Shown: positions 1 to 5,777, counted from the first letter of the stretch. The stretch is 6,841 nucleotides of DNA from Candidatus Ryanbacteria bacterium RIFCSPLOWO2_12_FULL_47_9c (GCA_001821795.1 MHOB01000008.1:12327-19167); one strand, 5' to 3'. Notes: generated from the sequence alone by a model not told the origin. Program-made: numbers and translations.

Positions 1-433
1 TACGATAATGTTTAATTTGTTGGGCAAAGTCCAAATAACTGGGGGCGCGCAGTCTCAAGAGCAATACGCCGGCCGTATACCCAAATGATTCAACGCGAAC
101 GGTATCGAGTGTGTGGTCCTCTACAAAATTAAACGCTTGGGAAGGATACACATGTTCTTTAAGCATGTCAGATGCGATTTGAATGCGGTTTTGAACATCC
201 AAAACTTTTCTGAAAGATTCTATTTCGATTTTCTCTTGAATTTTCTTCAAACGACCAACGGCCTCCGTAACTTGATTTTGATAATTCTTATCAAGAAATA
301 CTGTTGCCCCGGTTGCCGCCCCCGCCAGCACCGCAACAATAAAAGCGAGGACGCTAAAAAGGCCCAGCCCCTGCCGCGGCACGCGGCTCGGTGGGATTGC
401 CTGCGTATGTGGTATAAATTTGCCCTCGTTCAT
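1..433 (-). CDS. pilN: PilN-like type IV pilus inner-membrane protein (partial, C-terminus missing)
   Basis: Reading the minus strand from the ATG at 431-433 gives an open frame of 144 codons that runs off the left edge, so the C-terminus is missing. Visible order: a polar, proline-containing cytoplasmic head (residues 1-22, starting MNEGKFIPHTQ), one transmembrane helix (about 23-47, LGLFSVLAFIVAVLAG...), a charged, probably coiled-coil segment (about 48-90, with LKKIQEKIEIESF), then a region shaped like the PilN periplasmic domain (AFNFVEDHTLDTVRVESF). PilN binds PilM at the inner membrane and pairs with PilO to form the alignment platform of the type IV pilus. The start lies 4 bases after the pilM stop, so the two genes are almost certainly co-transcribed and perhaps translationally coupled. 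The usual INLLP-type PilM-binding motif is not recognisable at the N-terminus. The family call rests on topology plus position after pilM; a generic fimbrial assembly protein is the same call under another name. Confidence 0.8.
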   Translation of the reverse strand, partial: MNEGKFIPHTQAIPPSRVPRQGLGLFSVLAFIVAVLAGAATGATVFLDKNYQNQVTEAVGRLKKIQEKIEIESFRKVLDVQNRIQIASDMLKEHVYPSQAFNFVEDHTLDTVRVESFGYTAGVLLLRLRAPSYLDFAQQIKHYR

Positions 434-437
434 AGCA

Positions 438-1532
438 TTATAATTCTTCTCCCAGCGCACGAAGCGCAAGCCCTGTTGCGACAGTAAAGCTTGGCGCAAT
501 TTTTTTTAGCGCCGGCTGTAAAAAAGCGGGATAAGAAAGTTTCTGAAACGGATTGGAAAGAATCACCTCGATGCCGAGCCGTTCGACCGCATAATCAACA
601 AATCCAGGCATGAGACTTCCTCCCCCAAGCACAATCGCTTTATCAACGGGTGTATCGAATCTTCGACGAAAACTTGTCCGTAGCCGATCTGCCTCATCAA
701 AAAGAGAATCAATGAGCGGAGTGATTGTATGGCGCACCCCTGCCGCTTCCGGACGCTGGCTTATTCCAACACTTTGCTTCATCACCTCGGCCCGTTGAAA
801 ATCAATGCCAAGCGATTGTGATATTGCAAGAGAAAAAGCTTGTGATGCTCGATCGACATGATGAACCGCGTGGATAATGCCATCAACAACGATAGAAATT
901 TTTGTCGAAAGGGCTCCGATATCGATAGTCATAACCGCACCGCGTCCCCGCGATCCGAGAAGCCGCGTTGGAGGAAACGCCTCAATTTCGAAACCAGCTG
1001 ATTCAAGCTGCGCCACCGTCACTATCCGTTTGTATTTTTCGACAATGTCACGCTGAACCGCCGCCAACAACACGGTCGCCCCACGCTTGTCATTTTTTTT
1101 GGGGATCGGCCACCAGTCAAGAACAACATCTTGCAAAGGAATTGGAATATACCGCCGCGCTTCGAACTGCACCGCTTCTTTCAACTGCTCGTCGGTAAGT
1201 TCTGGCATTTCAACCACCGTTATAAAACTGTACCGAACAGGAATACCAATGACCGCTCTCTTCGCGGTAGCACCAGCTTCCTTTTTTAAATCGACAATCA
1301 TTTCAGATACTTTTTCATCGGCGAGCAATACGGCGCGTCCCGGTTCGCCGCCGCTATAAGCAGCGGCGGAAAGCTCCCCGTAGGTTTCGAGCACTGCCTG
1401 TTCTTTCTCCCTCCGTATTTGTATAATTTTCAATGAAGAAGTCCCAACATCGATGCCCAGAACGCTCCTATCCTTCGCAAAAAAATTCAACAATGATTGA
1501 GGACTGAAGGTTGTGGATATAAAATCTTTCAT
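438..1532 (-). CDS. pilM: PilM, actin-like ATPase of the type IV pilus assembly platform
   Basis: PilM is a cytoplasmic actin-fold (ASKHA) protein that binds nucleotide and the N-terminal tail of PilN. Counting from the ATG at 1530-1532 (364 residues): phosphate-1 loop GIDVGTSSLK at about 26-35; the PilM hallmark EMPELTDEQLKEAVQFEARR followed by YIPIPL at about 109-134; phosphate-2 loop TIDIGALSTK at about 202-211; adenosine motif VLGGGSLMPG at about 301-310. The length is usual for the family and the protein looks intact. The start is uncertain. An in-frame GTG at 1542-1544 would add four residues (MLCC) but sits only 3 bases after the GAGGG at 1548-1552, while the ATG at 1532 sits 15 bases after it. 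I prefer the ATG because the added residues look unlike PilM N-termini. The stop is 4 bases before pilN. Expression is probably from the divergent region shared with the comF-like gene. Confidence 0.93.
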   Translation of the reverse strand: MKDFISTTFSPQSLLNFFAKDRSVLGIDVGTSSLKIIQIRREKEQAVLETYGELSAAAYSGGEPGRAVLLADEKVSEMIVDLKKEAGATAKRAVIGIPVRYSFITVVEMPELTDEQLKEAVQFEARRYIPIPLQDVVLDWWPIPKKNDKRGATVLLAAVQRDIVEKYKRIVTVAQLESAGFEIEAFPPTRLLGSRGRGAVMTIDIGALSTKISIVVDGIIHAVHHVDRASQAFSLAISQSLGIDFQRAEVMKQSVGISQRPEAAGVRHTITPLIDSLFDEADRLRTSFRRRFDTPVDKAIVLGGGSLMPGFVDYAVERLGIEVILSNPFQKLSYPAFLQPALKKIAPSFTVATGLALRALGEEL

Positions 1533-1597
1533 GCAACATAGCACTTACCCTCGTGCGTCTTGGGTATGATCCAATAATACCACACCAGCGAAATACA
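1533..1597. promoter_or_regulatory. Divergent promoter region between pilM and comF-like gene
   Basis: These 65 bases separate two divergent genes and must hold the start signals of both. On the plus strand TATGAT at 1565-1570 matches the -10 consensus at five of six positions and would start RNA near 1577, about 20 bases before the comF-like ATG. On the minus strand TATTAT (complement of 1574-1579) also matches at five of six positions and would serve pilM. No convincing -35 box is visible for either. A GAGGG at 1548-1552 (minus strand) is the likely pilM ribosome site. The two -10 boxes are only 3 bases apart, so the polymerases would compete or share control. This is read by eye. Confidence 0.4.
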
Positions 1598-2278
1598 ATG
1601 ATGTATAAAGTTATCCACACGGCACTCGATATACTTTTCCCGCCCCATTGCGCGGGTTGTGGGAGCGCTTCACAGGCTCTTTGCGCCTCGTGCGCACGGG
1701 CTACGGCGTATCTTGGCAAAGAATGTTTCTTTTGTGCGGGACCTGCAGAGAAAAATAATATCTGCGGCCAATGCAGTAGAAACCATGATTTTGAGTCAAT
1801 CATCTGGCTTTGGCGGTATCAGAATGAAAAAGCGCGCACAATTATTGCCGCCTACAAATATAAGAGGAAGTCGGCGCTTGCGCTCCCCCTCGCCCGCCTC
1901 CTCTCCCAAAAATTGAGAGAACACAATATCCCACGGGATATTGTTGTCATTCCGGTACCGCTCCATAAAAACAAAGAGCGAGAACGAGGATTCAACCAGG
2001 CCGCGCTTATTGCGAAAAATCTCGGATTATACTCTCTTTCAACGGTTGCCGTTCGACTCAAGGAAACGTCCCCGCAAGCATGGACCGAATCGCGGCGTGA
2101 ACGATTCAAACATATGGAAAACGTGTTTTTGATCACGCGGCCCGAAACGGTCCAAAACAAAGATATTCTTATCATCGACGATGTTGCAACAACGGGCGCG
2201 ACACTCTCGGAACTTGCACGCGTTCTCAAAAAAGCAGGAGCGGCAAAAATCTATGCAGCCGTTTTGGCGCACGGGTAG
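1598..2278 (+). CDS. comF: ComF-family phosphoribosyltransferase with N-terminal zinc-finger
   Basis: Member of the ComFC/GntX family, required for natural transformation in several bacteria; the exact reaction is not settled. Counting from the ATG at 1598 (226 residues): an N-terminal double zinc-finger-like part with Cys pairs C18/C21 and C29/C32, then C43/C46 and C56/C59; the family segment IPVPLHKNKERERGFNQA at about 118-135; and the type I phosphoribosyltransferase PRPP loop IIDDVATTGATL at about 192-203, with both acidic residues and TTG present. The length is normal. A GTG at 1553 would extend the frame by 15 codons, but it lies upstream of the likely transcription start (TATGAT at 1565-1570) and the extra residues are unlike the family, so I chose the ATG; another ATG follows directly at 1601. 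No Shine-Dalgarno is evident. It is divergent from pilM/pilN, which fits a role in DNA uptake. A link to the downstream toxin-antitoxin genes is unlikely because those have their own promoter. Confidence 0.9.
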   Translation: MMYKVIHTALDILFPPHCAGCGSASQALCASCARATAYLGKECFFCAGPAEKNNICGQCSRNHDFESIIWLWRYQNEKARTIIAAYKYKRKSALALPLARLLSQKLREHNIPRDIVVIPVPLHKNKERERGFNQAALIAKNLGLYSLSTVAVRLKETSPQAWTESRRERFKHMENVFLITRPETVQNKDILIIDDVATTGATLSELARVLKKAGAAKIYAAVLAHG

Positions 2279-2306
2279 TTGGAGGTGAAACCTCACCGAG
2301 CACTAT

Positions 2307-2334
2307 TTGACAGTGATTATAATAAGATTATAAT
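2307..2334 (+). promoter_or_regulatory. Consensus sigma-70-type promoter of the toxin-antitoxin operon
   Basis: TTGACA at 2307-2312 and TATAAT at 2329-2334 both match consensus at every base and are separated by 16 bases. A second exact TATAAT at 2318-2323 lies only 5 bases from the -35 box and cannot pair with it. Transcription from the downstream -10 should begin at about 2340-2342, that is at the A of the antitoxin ATG (2341), so the message would have no leader and no Shine-Dalgarno. This is the strongest promoter visible in the window. Confidence 0.8.
2316..2334. repeat. Tandem palindromic 8-mers overlapping the -10 box, candidate antitoxin operator
   Basis: ATTATAAT occurs at 2316-2323 and again at 2327-2334. 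Each copy is a perfect palindrome, and with the preceding G they form a 9-base direct repeat (GATTATAAT) with an 11-base period, about one DNA turn. The downstream copy contains the -10 box and the upstream copy lies in the spacer, so a protein bound there would block polymerase. AbrB/MazE-type antitoxins commonly repress their own operons, so the adjacent antitoxin is the natural candidate to bind. The repeat is seen directly; the operator role is inferred. Confidence 0.5.
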
Positions 2335-2340
2335 GTTAGC

Positions 2341-2580
2341 ATGACTCAAAAAGTTTTGCGTGTTGGCACATCTGCCGCCGTCACAATACCAAAAAAATCG
2401 CTCAAAGAGCTCGGGCTCAAAATCGGAGACGAGGTTAATATTAATATCGACCGTGACAAGAAAACTGTATTGATTAAACCGGTTTTTGGACTTTCTCCAG
2501 AAACGGCGAAGATCGCCAAACTCACATTGAACTTTATTAACAAGTATCGTAAAGATCTCGAAAAGCTCGCAAACTCTTAG
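2341..2580 (+). CDS. AbrB/MazE-fold DNA-binding antitoxin
   Basis: A 79-residue protein with the swapped-hairpin AbrB/MazE/SpoVT DNA-binding fold at about 3-48: the opening strand QKVLRVGTSAAVTIPK, the helix KSLKELGLKIGD (about 19-30), then strands EVNINIDRDKK and TVLIKP. The segment VTIPKKSLKELGLKIGDEV is typical of MazE-type antitoxins. Residues 50-79 (SPETAKIAKLTLNFINKYRKDLEKL) form a charged, amphipathic tail that likely binds and neutralises the toxin encoded next. The toxin gene starts 1 base after this stop. It is expected to act as antidote and as a dimeric autorepressor at the tandem palindromes just upstream. The start is fixed by homology and by the promoter geometry, which predicts a leaderless message beginning at this ATG. 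A stand-alone AbrB regulator is possible but less likely given the partner. Confidence 0.88.
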   Translation: MTQKVLRVGTSAAVTIPKKSLKELGLKIGDEVNINIDRDKKTVLIKPVFGLSPETAKIAKLTLNFINKYRKDLEKLANS

Positions 2581-2581
2581 T

Positions 2582-2965
2582 GTGAGATATCTAACTCAAG
2601 AGGATATTTTACTTATCCACTCGATGGTTATTGATGAAACGGGTGGGTCGCACGGCGTGCGCGATCATCATTTGCTCGCAAGTGTAGAGTACGCTCCTCG
2701 CCAAGCATTCGGTGGCAAAAATCTTTACGGAGATTTGTTTTCAAAAGCCGCCGTATATGCTCGGGATATCATCATGAACCATCCGTTTATAGATGGTAAT
2801 AAACGAACCGGCATGACTGCTGCGTTTGTTTTTCTCGAGTATAACGGGCGCGCATTTGACGTGCGCGAAGGAGTAATCGAAAAATTTGCACACGAAATCA
2901 TTCGGAGAAAACTATCAATCAACGACATCGCCGCATGGTTTAAGAAACACTCGAAGAAATTGTAA
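2582..2965 (+). CDS. doc: Doc-family (Fic-fold) toxin, death-on-curing type
   Basis: At 127 residues this matches the size of phage P1 Doc (126). The catalytic loop HPFIDGNKRTG spans about 67-77: His67 is the usual catalytic residue, Asp71 the metal ligand, and Asn73-Lys74-Arg75 the nucleotide-binding part. A Lys where AMP-transferring Fic enzymes have Gly (HPFxxGNGR) is the Doc hallmark. P1 Doc phosphorylates and inactivates EF-Tu, so a translation-blocking kinase is the best guess here. The N-terminus LTQEDILLIHSMVIDETGG and the stretch VRDHHLLASVEYAPRQAFGG are also family-typical. The start is a GTG 1 base after the antitoxin stop with no visible Shine-Dalgarno, pointing to translational coupling; the next ATG (codon 15) would remove conserved residues. 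All catalytic residues are present, so it appears functional. The usual Doc partner is Phd; here the partner has an AbrB/MazE fold. Confidence 0.92.
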   Translation: MRYLTQEDILLIHSMVIDETGGSHGVRDHHLLASVEYAPRQAFGGKNLYGDLFSKAAVYARDIIMNHPFIDGNKRTGMTAAFVFLEYNGRAFDVREGVIEKFAHEIIRRKLSINDIAAWFKKHSKKL

Positions 2966-2990
2966 ACTCCATCAAAAAGTCTTTTTCTAA

Positions 2991-3030
2991 CTTGGTTTTT
3001 GTATATGGAAACCGAGCTTTCAATATTTTT
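2991..3030 (+). terminator. Candidate intrinsic terminator of the toxin-antitoxin operon
   Basis: CTTGGTTT at 2991-2998 can pair with AAACCGAG at 3009-3016 (8 pairs, one G-T) around a 10-base loop, and is followed by a T-rich tract at 3017-3030 broken by CAATA. It lies 26 bases after the toxin stop, in the convergent gap with the aminopeptidase gene. The stem is only moderately stable and the T run is not immediate, so this is tentative. Confidence 0.4.
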
Positions 3031-3056
3031 ATGCACGCCGCCGTGATTACGCACGG

Positions 3057-4148
3057 CTAGATCGTAATCAAATCTGTAGTTATCATGCGCGTAAGATTTT
3101 TCGCGCCAGTTTTAGTGAGAGCCAAATCGTCTTCAATACGCACGCCGCCCAGCCCCGCGACATACACACCGGGTTCGCACGTAATAACACTACCCGCGGG
3201 AAGTTTTTTTGAATTCGCGCGGCTCACAATCGGAAGCTCGTGAACCTCCATGCCAAGCCCGTGGCCCGTGCTATGCAAAAAATAATCTTCATAACCGTGC
3301 TCACGCAAAACCGCGCGGCATACTTCATCGAGAGCGGCGCCCGTGATACCCGCGCGCGCAGCAAGACACCCGGCGCGCTGCGCCGCGCGAACTGCTTCAT
3401 AGAGAGAGCGCAGTGCGGGCGAGATGCGCCCAAGAGCAGCCGTCCGCGTAATATCGCAAGCGTATCCGTGATATACCGCGCCGAAGTCAAATGTGATAAA
3501 CTCTCCTTTTTTTATTTTTTTATCCGTCGGCTGCGCATGGGGACGGGCGCCATTTGCGCCGGATGCGACGATGGTATCAAATGCAATTCTCTCCGCACCG
3601 CACTCTTTCATAAAAAAATCAAGGCGCGCGGCTAAAAGCTTTTCGGTCTCGCCGATTTTAATTGTTTTTAGAAACTTATGGAATGCTCCCGCTGCGATTT
3701 TTGCGGCCCGTCCAATATTTTTTACTTCGTCAGTTTCCTTTACCGTCCGAATTTGCTGTAAAAAACCGGGCGCCACAGAAATATTGACCCCGCGAAGCCG
3801 TTTTTTCAAAAGAGCGAAATCCGCGGCGGATGTAACAATCCCATCGACAAGCACACGTTTCCAATGCTCTTTCTTTGCAAGATTTGATATCCACTCACCC
3901 ACTGGCTGCTCGCCAAGGCGGACCAAAATAACACCCGGCGCTTCAAGGGCAACCTGCTCAAAATACCGGCCATCAGTCATCAGGAAACAGATACGCCGAG
4001 TAACCGCGAGCACCGAAGCAGAGCCCGAAAAGCCCGAAAGATAGCGCGTTCCCGGCTGACCCGATTCTTCGTTGTTAAAAACAAAAAATGCATCGGCACG
4101 CTCGGTGTGCATCAATCTTCGTACTCGTGCAAGGCGTGATTGGATCAT
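3057..4148 (-). CDS. pepP: Xaa-Pro aminopeptidase (aminopeptidase P, M24B family)
   Basis: A cytoplasmic dinuclear metallopeptidase that removes the N-terminal residue from peptides with proline in second position. Residues 1-130 form the creatinase/prolidase-type N-terminal domain (YLSGFSGSASVLAV and the TDGRYFEQ motif at about 58-65). Residues 140-363 form the pita-bread catalytic domain. All five metal ligands are visible: Asp221 (FITFDFGA), Asp232 (CDITRT), His296 (STGHGLGM), Glu325 (CEPGVY) and Glu339 (RIEDD). The catalytic histidines His204 (ARPHAQP) and His303 (EVHELP) are present too. The 363 residues match bacterial short-form PepP/PepQ-like enzymes and the gene is intact. The start at ATG 4146-4148 gives the standard N-terminus; a weak TTGGAA precedes it. 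It is convergent with the toxin gene and divergent from the VKOR gene, hence monocistronic. Prolidase (PepQ) is the closest alternative; the catalytic core does not separate the two with certainty. Confidence 0.93.
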   Translation of the reverse strand: MIQSRLARVRRLMHTERADAFFVFNNEESGQPGTRYLSGFSGSASVLAVTRRICFLMTDGRYFEQVALEAPGVILVRLGEQPVGEWISNLAKKEHWKRVLVDGIVTSAADFALLKKRLRGVNISVAPGFLQQIRTVKETDEVKNIGRAAKIAAGAFHKFLKTIKIGETEKLLAARLDFFMKECGAERIAFDTIVASGANGARPHAQPTDKKIKKGEFITFDFGAVYHGYACDITRTAALGRISPALRSLYEAVRAAQRAGCLAARAGITGAALDEVCRAVLREHGYEDYFLHSTGHGLGMEVHELPIVSRANSKKLPAGSVITCEPGVYVAGLGGVRIEDDLALTKTGAKNLTRMITTDLITI

Positions 4149-4159
4149 TTTTCCAACAG

Positions 4160-4206
4160 ATCTTTATTGGTGGAGAAAATATATGTAACTGTGTTACAAT
4201 AAAGAT
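4160..4206. repeat. Nested inverted repeats between pepP and the VKOR gene
   Basis: The outer pair is ATCTTTATTG at 4160-4169 and its exact complement CAATAAAGAT at 4197-4206, 10 bases each. Inside lies a 15-base palindrome, TGTAAC-TGT-GTTACA, at 4184-4198. The right arm of the outer pair and the inner palindrome both overlap the predicted -10 box (TACAAT, 4195-4200) of the VKOR gene. The layout suits a regulator controlling one or both divergent genes, but the binding protein is unknown. Confidence 0.5.
4192..4200 (+). promoter_or_regulatory. Candidate extended -10 promoter of the VKOR-CcdA operon
   Basis: TACAAT at 4195-4200 is preceded by TG at the correct spacing (TGT-TACAAT), the extended -10 pattern that works without a good -35 box; none is visible upstream. 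It would start RNA near 4207, giving a leader of about 18 bases before the ATG at 4225. The leader contains only weak purine stretches (AGACAGAGA) as a ribosome site. Confidence 0.45.
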
Positions 4207-4224
4207 ACCCTAAAGACAGAGATA

Positions 4225-5046
4225 ATGCATTACAAGAATTCTACCGGAAATAAATTCAGAAAAATAGTCATAGGACTTCTCGCGCTGACTGGTCTTGGGC
4301 TCATGTTTTATTTGACTGTTATACACTATACCCAGGCCAGCTCTTTTTGTGATCTATCGGAAACCGTATCTTGCGATGTCGTAACCACAAGCATATATTC
4401 CGAAATATTCGGTATCCCTGTTTCAATATTCGGTGCCGGATATTTTGCTTTCGTAATCTTCCTCATCTTCAAAGCAAAATCAAAGGTTTTGTTCCAAGCT
4501 CTTTTTTATATAACCTTTTTTGTCCTGTTTCCATCACTCTACCTCACGCTCACTGAAATCCTATTTATAAAATCACTCTGCATCCTGTGTGAAACTTCAA
4601 AGGCGATCATGTTCGTCATATTATTTATTTCCCTATTCAGCTTAGACAAAAAACCATCAGCGCGTAACTTGGCTCCAATAGCCATAGCCGGTGTGGTAAC
4701 TGCCGGCGTCATGTTTTTTGCTCAAACAAGTTCTTTGTCAGCTAAACAGGACTACTCGAAACTCGTTGCCTGTTTGAATGAAAAAGGCGTCATATATTAT
4801 AAATCAGTTACCTGCAGCAATTGCCGAAGGCAGGAATTGATTCTGGGCGAACCCTACAAGAAATTAAATCAAGTGGAATGCCATCCCGACGGAAAAAATC
4901 CCCAGCCCGAGCTTTGCCTCAAAAAGGGCATCAATAAAACACCAACATTTATTCTTGAGCAGAACAATCAAGAACTAAAGCGCCTCGAGGGACGCCAAGA
5001 TCCCAAAGACTTGGCCGCTTTTGCTTCCTGCTCCTTGAGCGAGTAA
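4225..5046 (+). CDS. VKOR-family disulfide-forming membrane protein fused to a thioredoxin-like domain
   Basis: Bacterial VKOR homologues re-oxidise periplasmic thiol oxidases and pass electrons to quinone, replacing DsbB. This 273-residue protein has the VKOR four-helix domain (helices at about 12-32, 64-82, 88-112 and 124-140), the loop cysteines Cys42 and Cys50, the conserved segment SIYSEIFGIPVSIFGAGYF (about 56-74), and the quinone-side CxxC at Cys119-Cys122 (CILC). A fifth helix (about 149-167) links to a periplasmic thioredoxin-like domain with active site CSNC (Cys197-Cys200) and the cis-proline TP at 239-240. The fused domain also has Cys219 and Cys231 flanking HPDGKNPQPEL, as in the VKOR-Trx fusions of cyanobacteria and plants (LTO1 type). 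Its natural partner is therefore built in. The stop is 5 bases before the CcdA-like gene, so they form one operon. Local base composition looks more AT-rich than in pepP or the YkgJ-like gene. Confidence 0.92.
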   Translation: MHYKNSTGNKFRKIVIGLLALTGLGLMFYLTVIHYTQASSFCDLSETVSCDVVTTSIYSEIFGIPVSIFGAGYFAFVIFLIFKAKSKVLFQALFYITFFVLFPSLYLTLTEILFIKSLCILCETSKAIMFVILFISLFSLDKKPSARNLAPIAIAGVVTAGVMFFAQTSSLSAKQDYSKLVACLNEKGVIYYKSVTCSNCRRQELILGEPYKKLNQVECHPDGKNPQPELCLKKGINKTPTFILEQNNQELKRLEGRQDPKDLAAFASCSLSE

Positions 5047-5051
5047 AAGTT

Positions 5052-5771
5052 ATGGCCGGAACAGAACTAACCATTGGCATAGTAATCGCAGCTGCAGTGC
5101 TCGACTCAATAAACCCTTGCGTATTAGGGGTTTTAATATTCCTGATAGCTTTCATGACGAGACTCTTTAAGAGTCCCGTGAAAATGCTTCTTTTTGGTTT
5201 TTTATACACCGCTGTCGTCTACACAACGTATCTCCTGCTTGGCTTCGGTATATTGAAACTTGCGCTTAATACCCAAATCGCTGCAGCATTTTACTGGTTT
5301 GCGGCACTGATCGCCATTGTCGCAGGCCTACTGGAGATAAAGGATTATTTCTGGTATGGAAAAGGATTTTCTCTCCAGATGATTCCCGGCGCGTCAAAAC
5401 GAATAAAATACTGGACTTCTCGGTTGGAGAAAATGGAAACTGCCCACCCGATGGTTCTGGTGCTTACTATAGTAGTCCTGGGTATATTTGTTGTATTAGT
5501 CGAGCTGCCCTGCACTGGCGCTCCTTATCTTGCTGTCCTAGCACTGCTGTCACAAGGGGAATATTTAAAAGCAGTGCCGCTTTTACTTATTTACAACTTC
5601 ATCTTCATTATCCCACTGCTTTTCGTAATCATCATATCGTATTTTGGAACCGCCTCTGAAAAACTTGAAAAGTGGCGTTATGAAAACAGGGGTTTGATGC
5701 GGCTCGTGGTAGGCCTGTTTCTCCTGGTTCTGGGTTTCTACATGATATATTCACTCGGTCCAGGGATTTGA
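5052..5771 (+). CDS. ccdA: CcdA/DsbD-type transmembrane thiol electron carrier
   Basis: CcdA-family proteins carry reducing equivalents from cytoplasmic thioredoxin across the membrane through one pair of cysteines. This 239-residue protein has the two diagnostic sites: Cys23 in DSINPCVLGVL (helix 1) and Cys154 in VELPCTGAPYLAVL (helix 4). About six hydrophobic helices are visible (near 8-35, 45-70, 76-95, 136-165, 172-197 and 213-235), matching CcdA topology. A soluble loop sits at about 98-133. There is no thioredoxin domain of its own, so it must hand electrons to a separate partner; the thioredoxin-like domain of the preceding protein is the obvious candidate. The gene starts 5 bases after the VKOR stop with no clear Shine-Dalgarno, suggesting coupling. 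A role in cytochrome c maturation is unsupported by the neighbours. The stop is a TGA, evidence that UGA is not recoded here. Confidence 0.9.
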   Translation: MAGTELTIGIVIAAAVLDSINPCVLGVLIFLIAFMTRLFKSPVKMLLFGFLYTAVVYTTYLLLGFGILKLALNTQIAAAFYWFAALIAIVAGLLEIKDYFWYGKGFSLQMIPGASKRIKYWTSRLEKMETAHPMVLVLTIVVLGIFVVLVELPCTGAPYLAVLALLSQGEYLKAVPLLLIYNFIFIIPLLFVIIISYFGTASEKLEKWRYENRGLMRLVVGLFLLVLGFYMIYSLGPGI

Positions 5772-5777
5772 TGTAGA

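Noticed and set aside
113..487. Plus-strand open frame of 124 codons at the left edge
   Set aside because: It is antisense to pilN and the end of pilM, and the minus-strand reading gives a sensible PilN-like protein with a membrane helix.
1468..1803. Minus-strand open frame of 111 codons crossing the pilM start and the comF-like gene
   Set aside because: It is antisense to the zinc-finger part of the comF-like gene and out of frame with pilM. Only its last 23 codons are discussed, as a possible decoy start.
2281..2297. GGAGGTG plus a small hairpin just after the comF-like stop
   Set aside because: GGAGGTG looks like an excellent ribosome site, but no start codon follows at a usable distance. 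The hairpin (GGTGA/TCACC) has five pairs and no T tract, so it supports neither a gene nor a terminator.
3040..3057. Hairpin GCCGTG/CACGGC at the pepP stop codon
   Set aside because: The six-pair stem is GC-rich, but neither strand has a T tract after it, so I do not call it an intrinsic terminator.
3493..4044. Long plus-strand open frame of 183 codons opposite the aminopeptidase gene
   Set aside because: It is fully antisense to pepP, whose catalytic residues are all intact. The translated product is rich in Ser, Arg and Pro with no recognisable domain, as expected for a shadow frame in GC-rich coding DNA.
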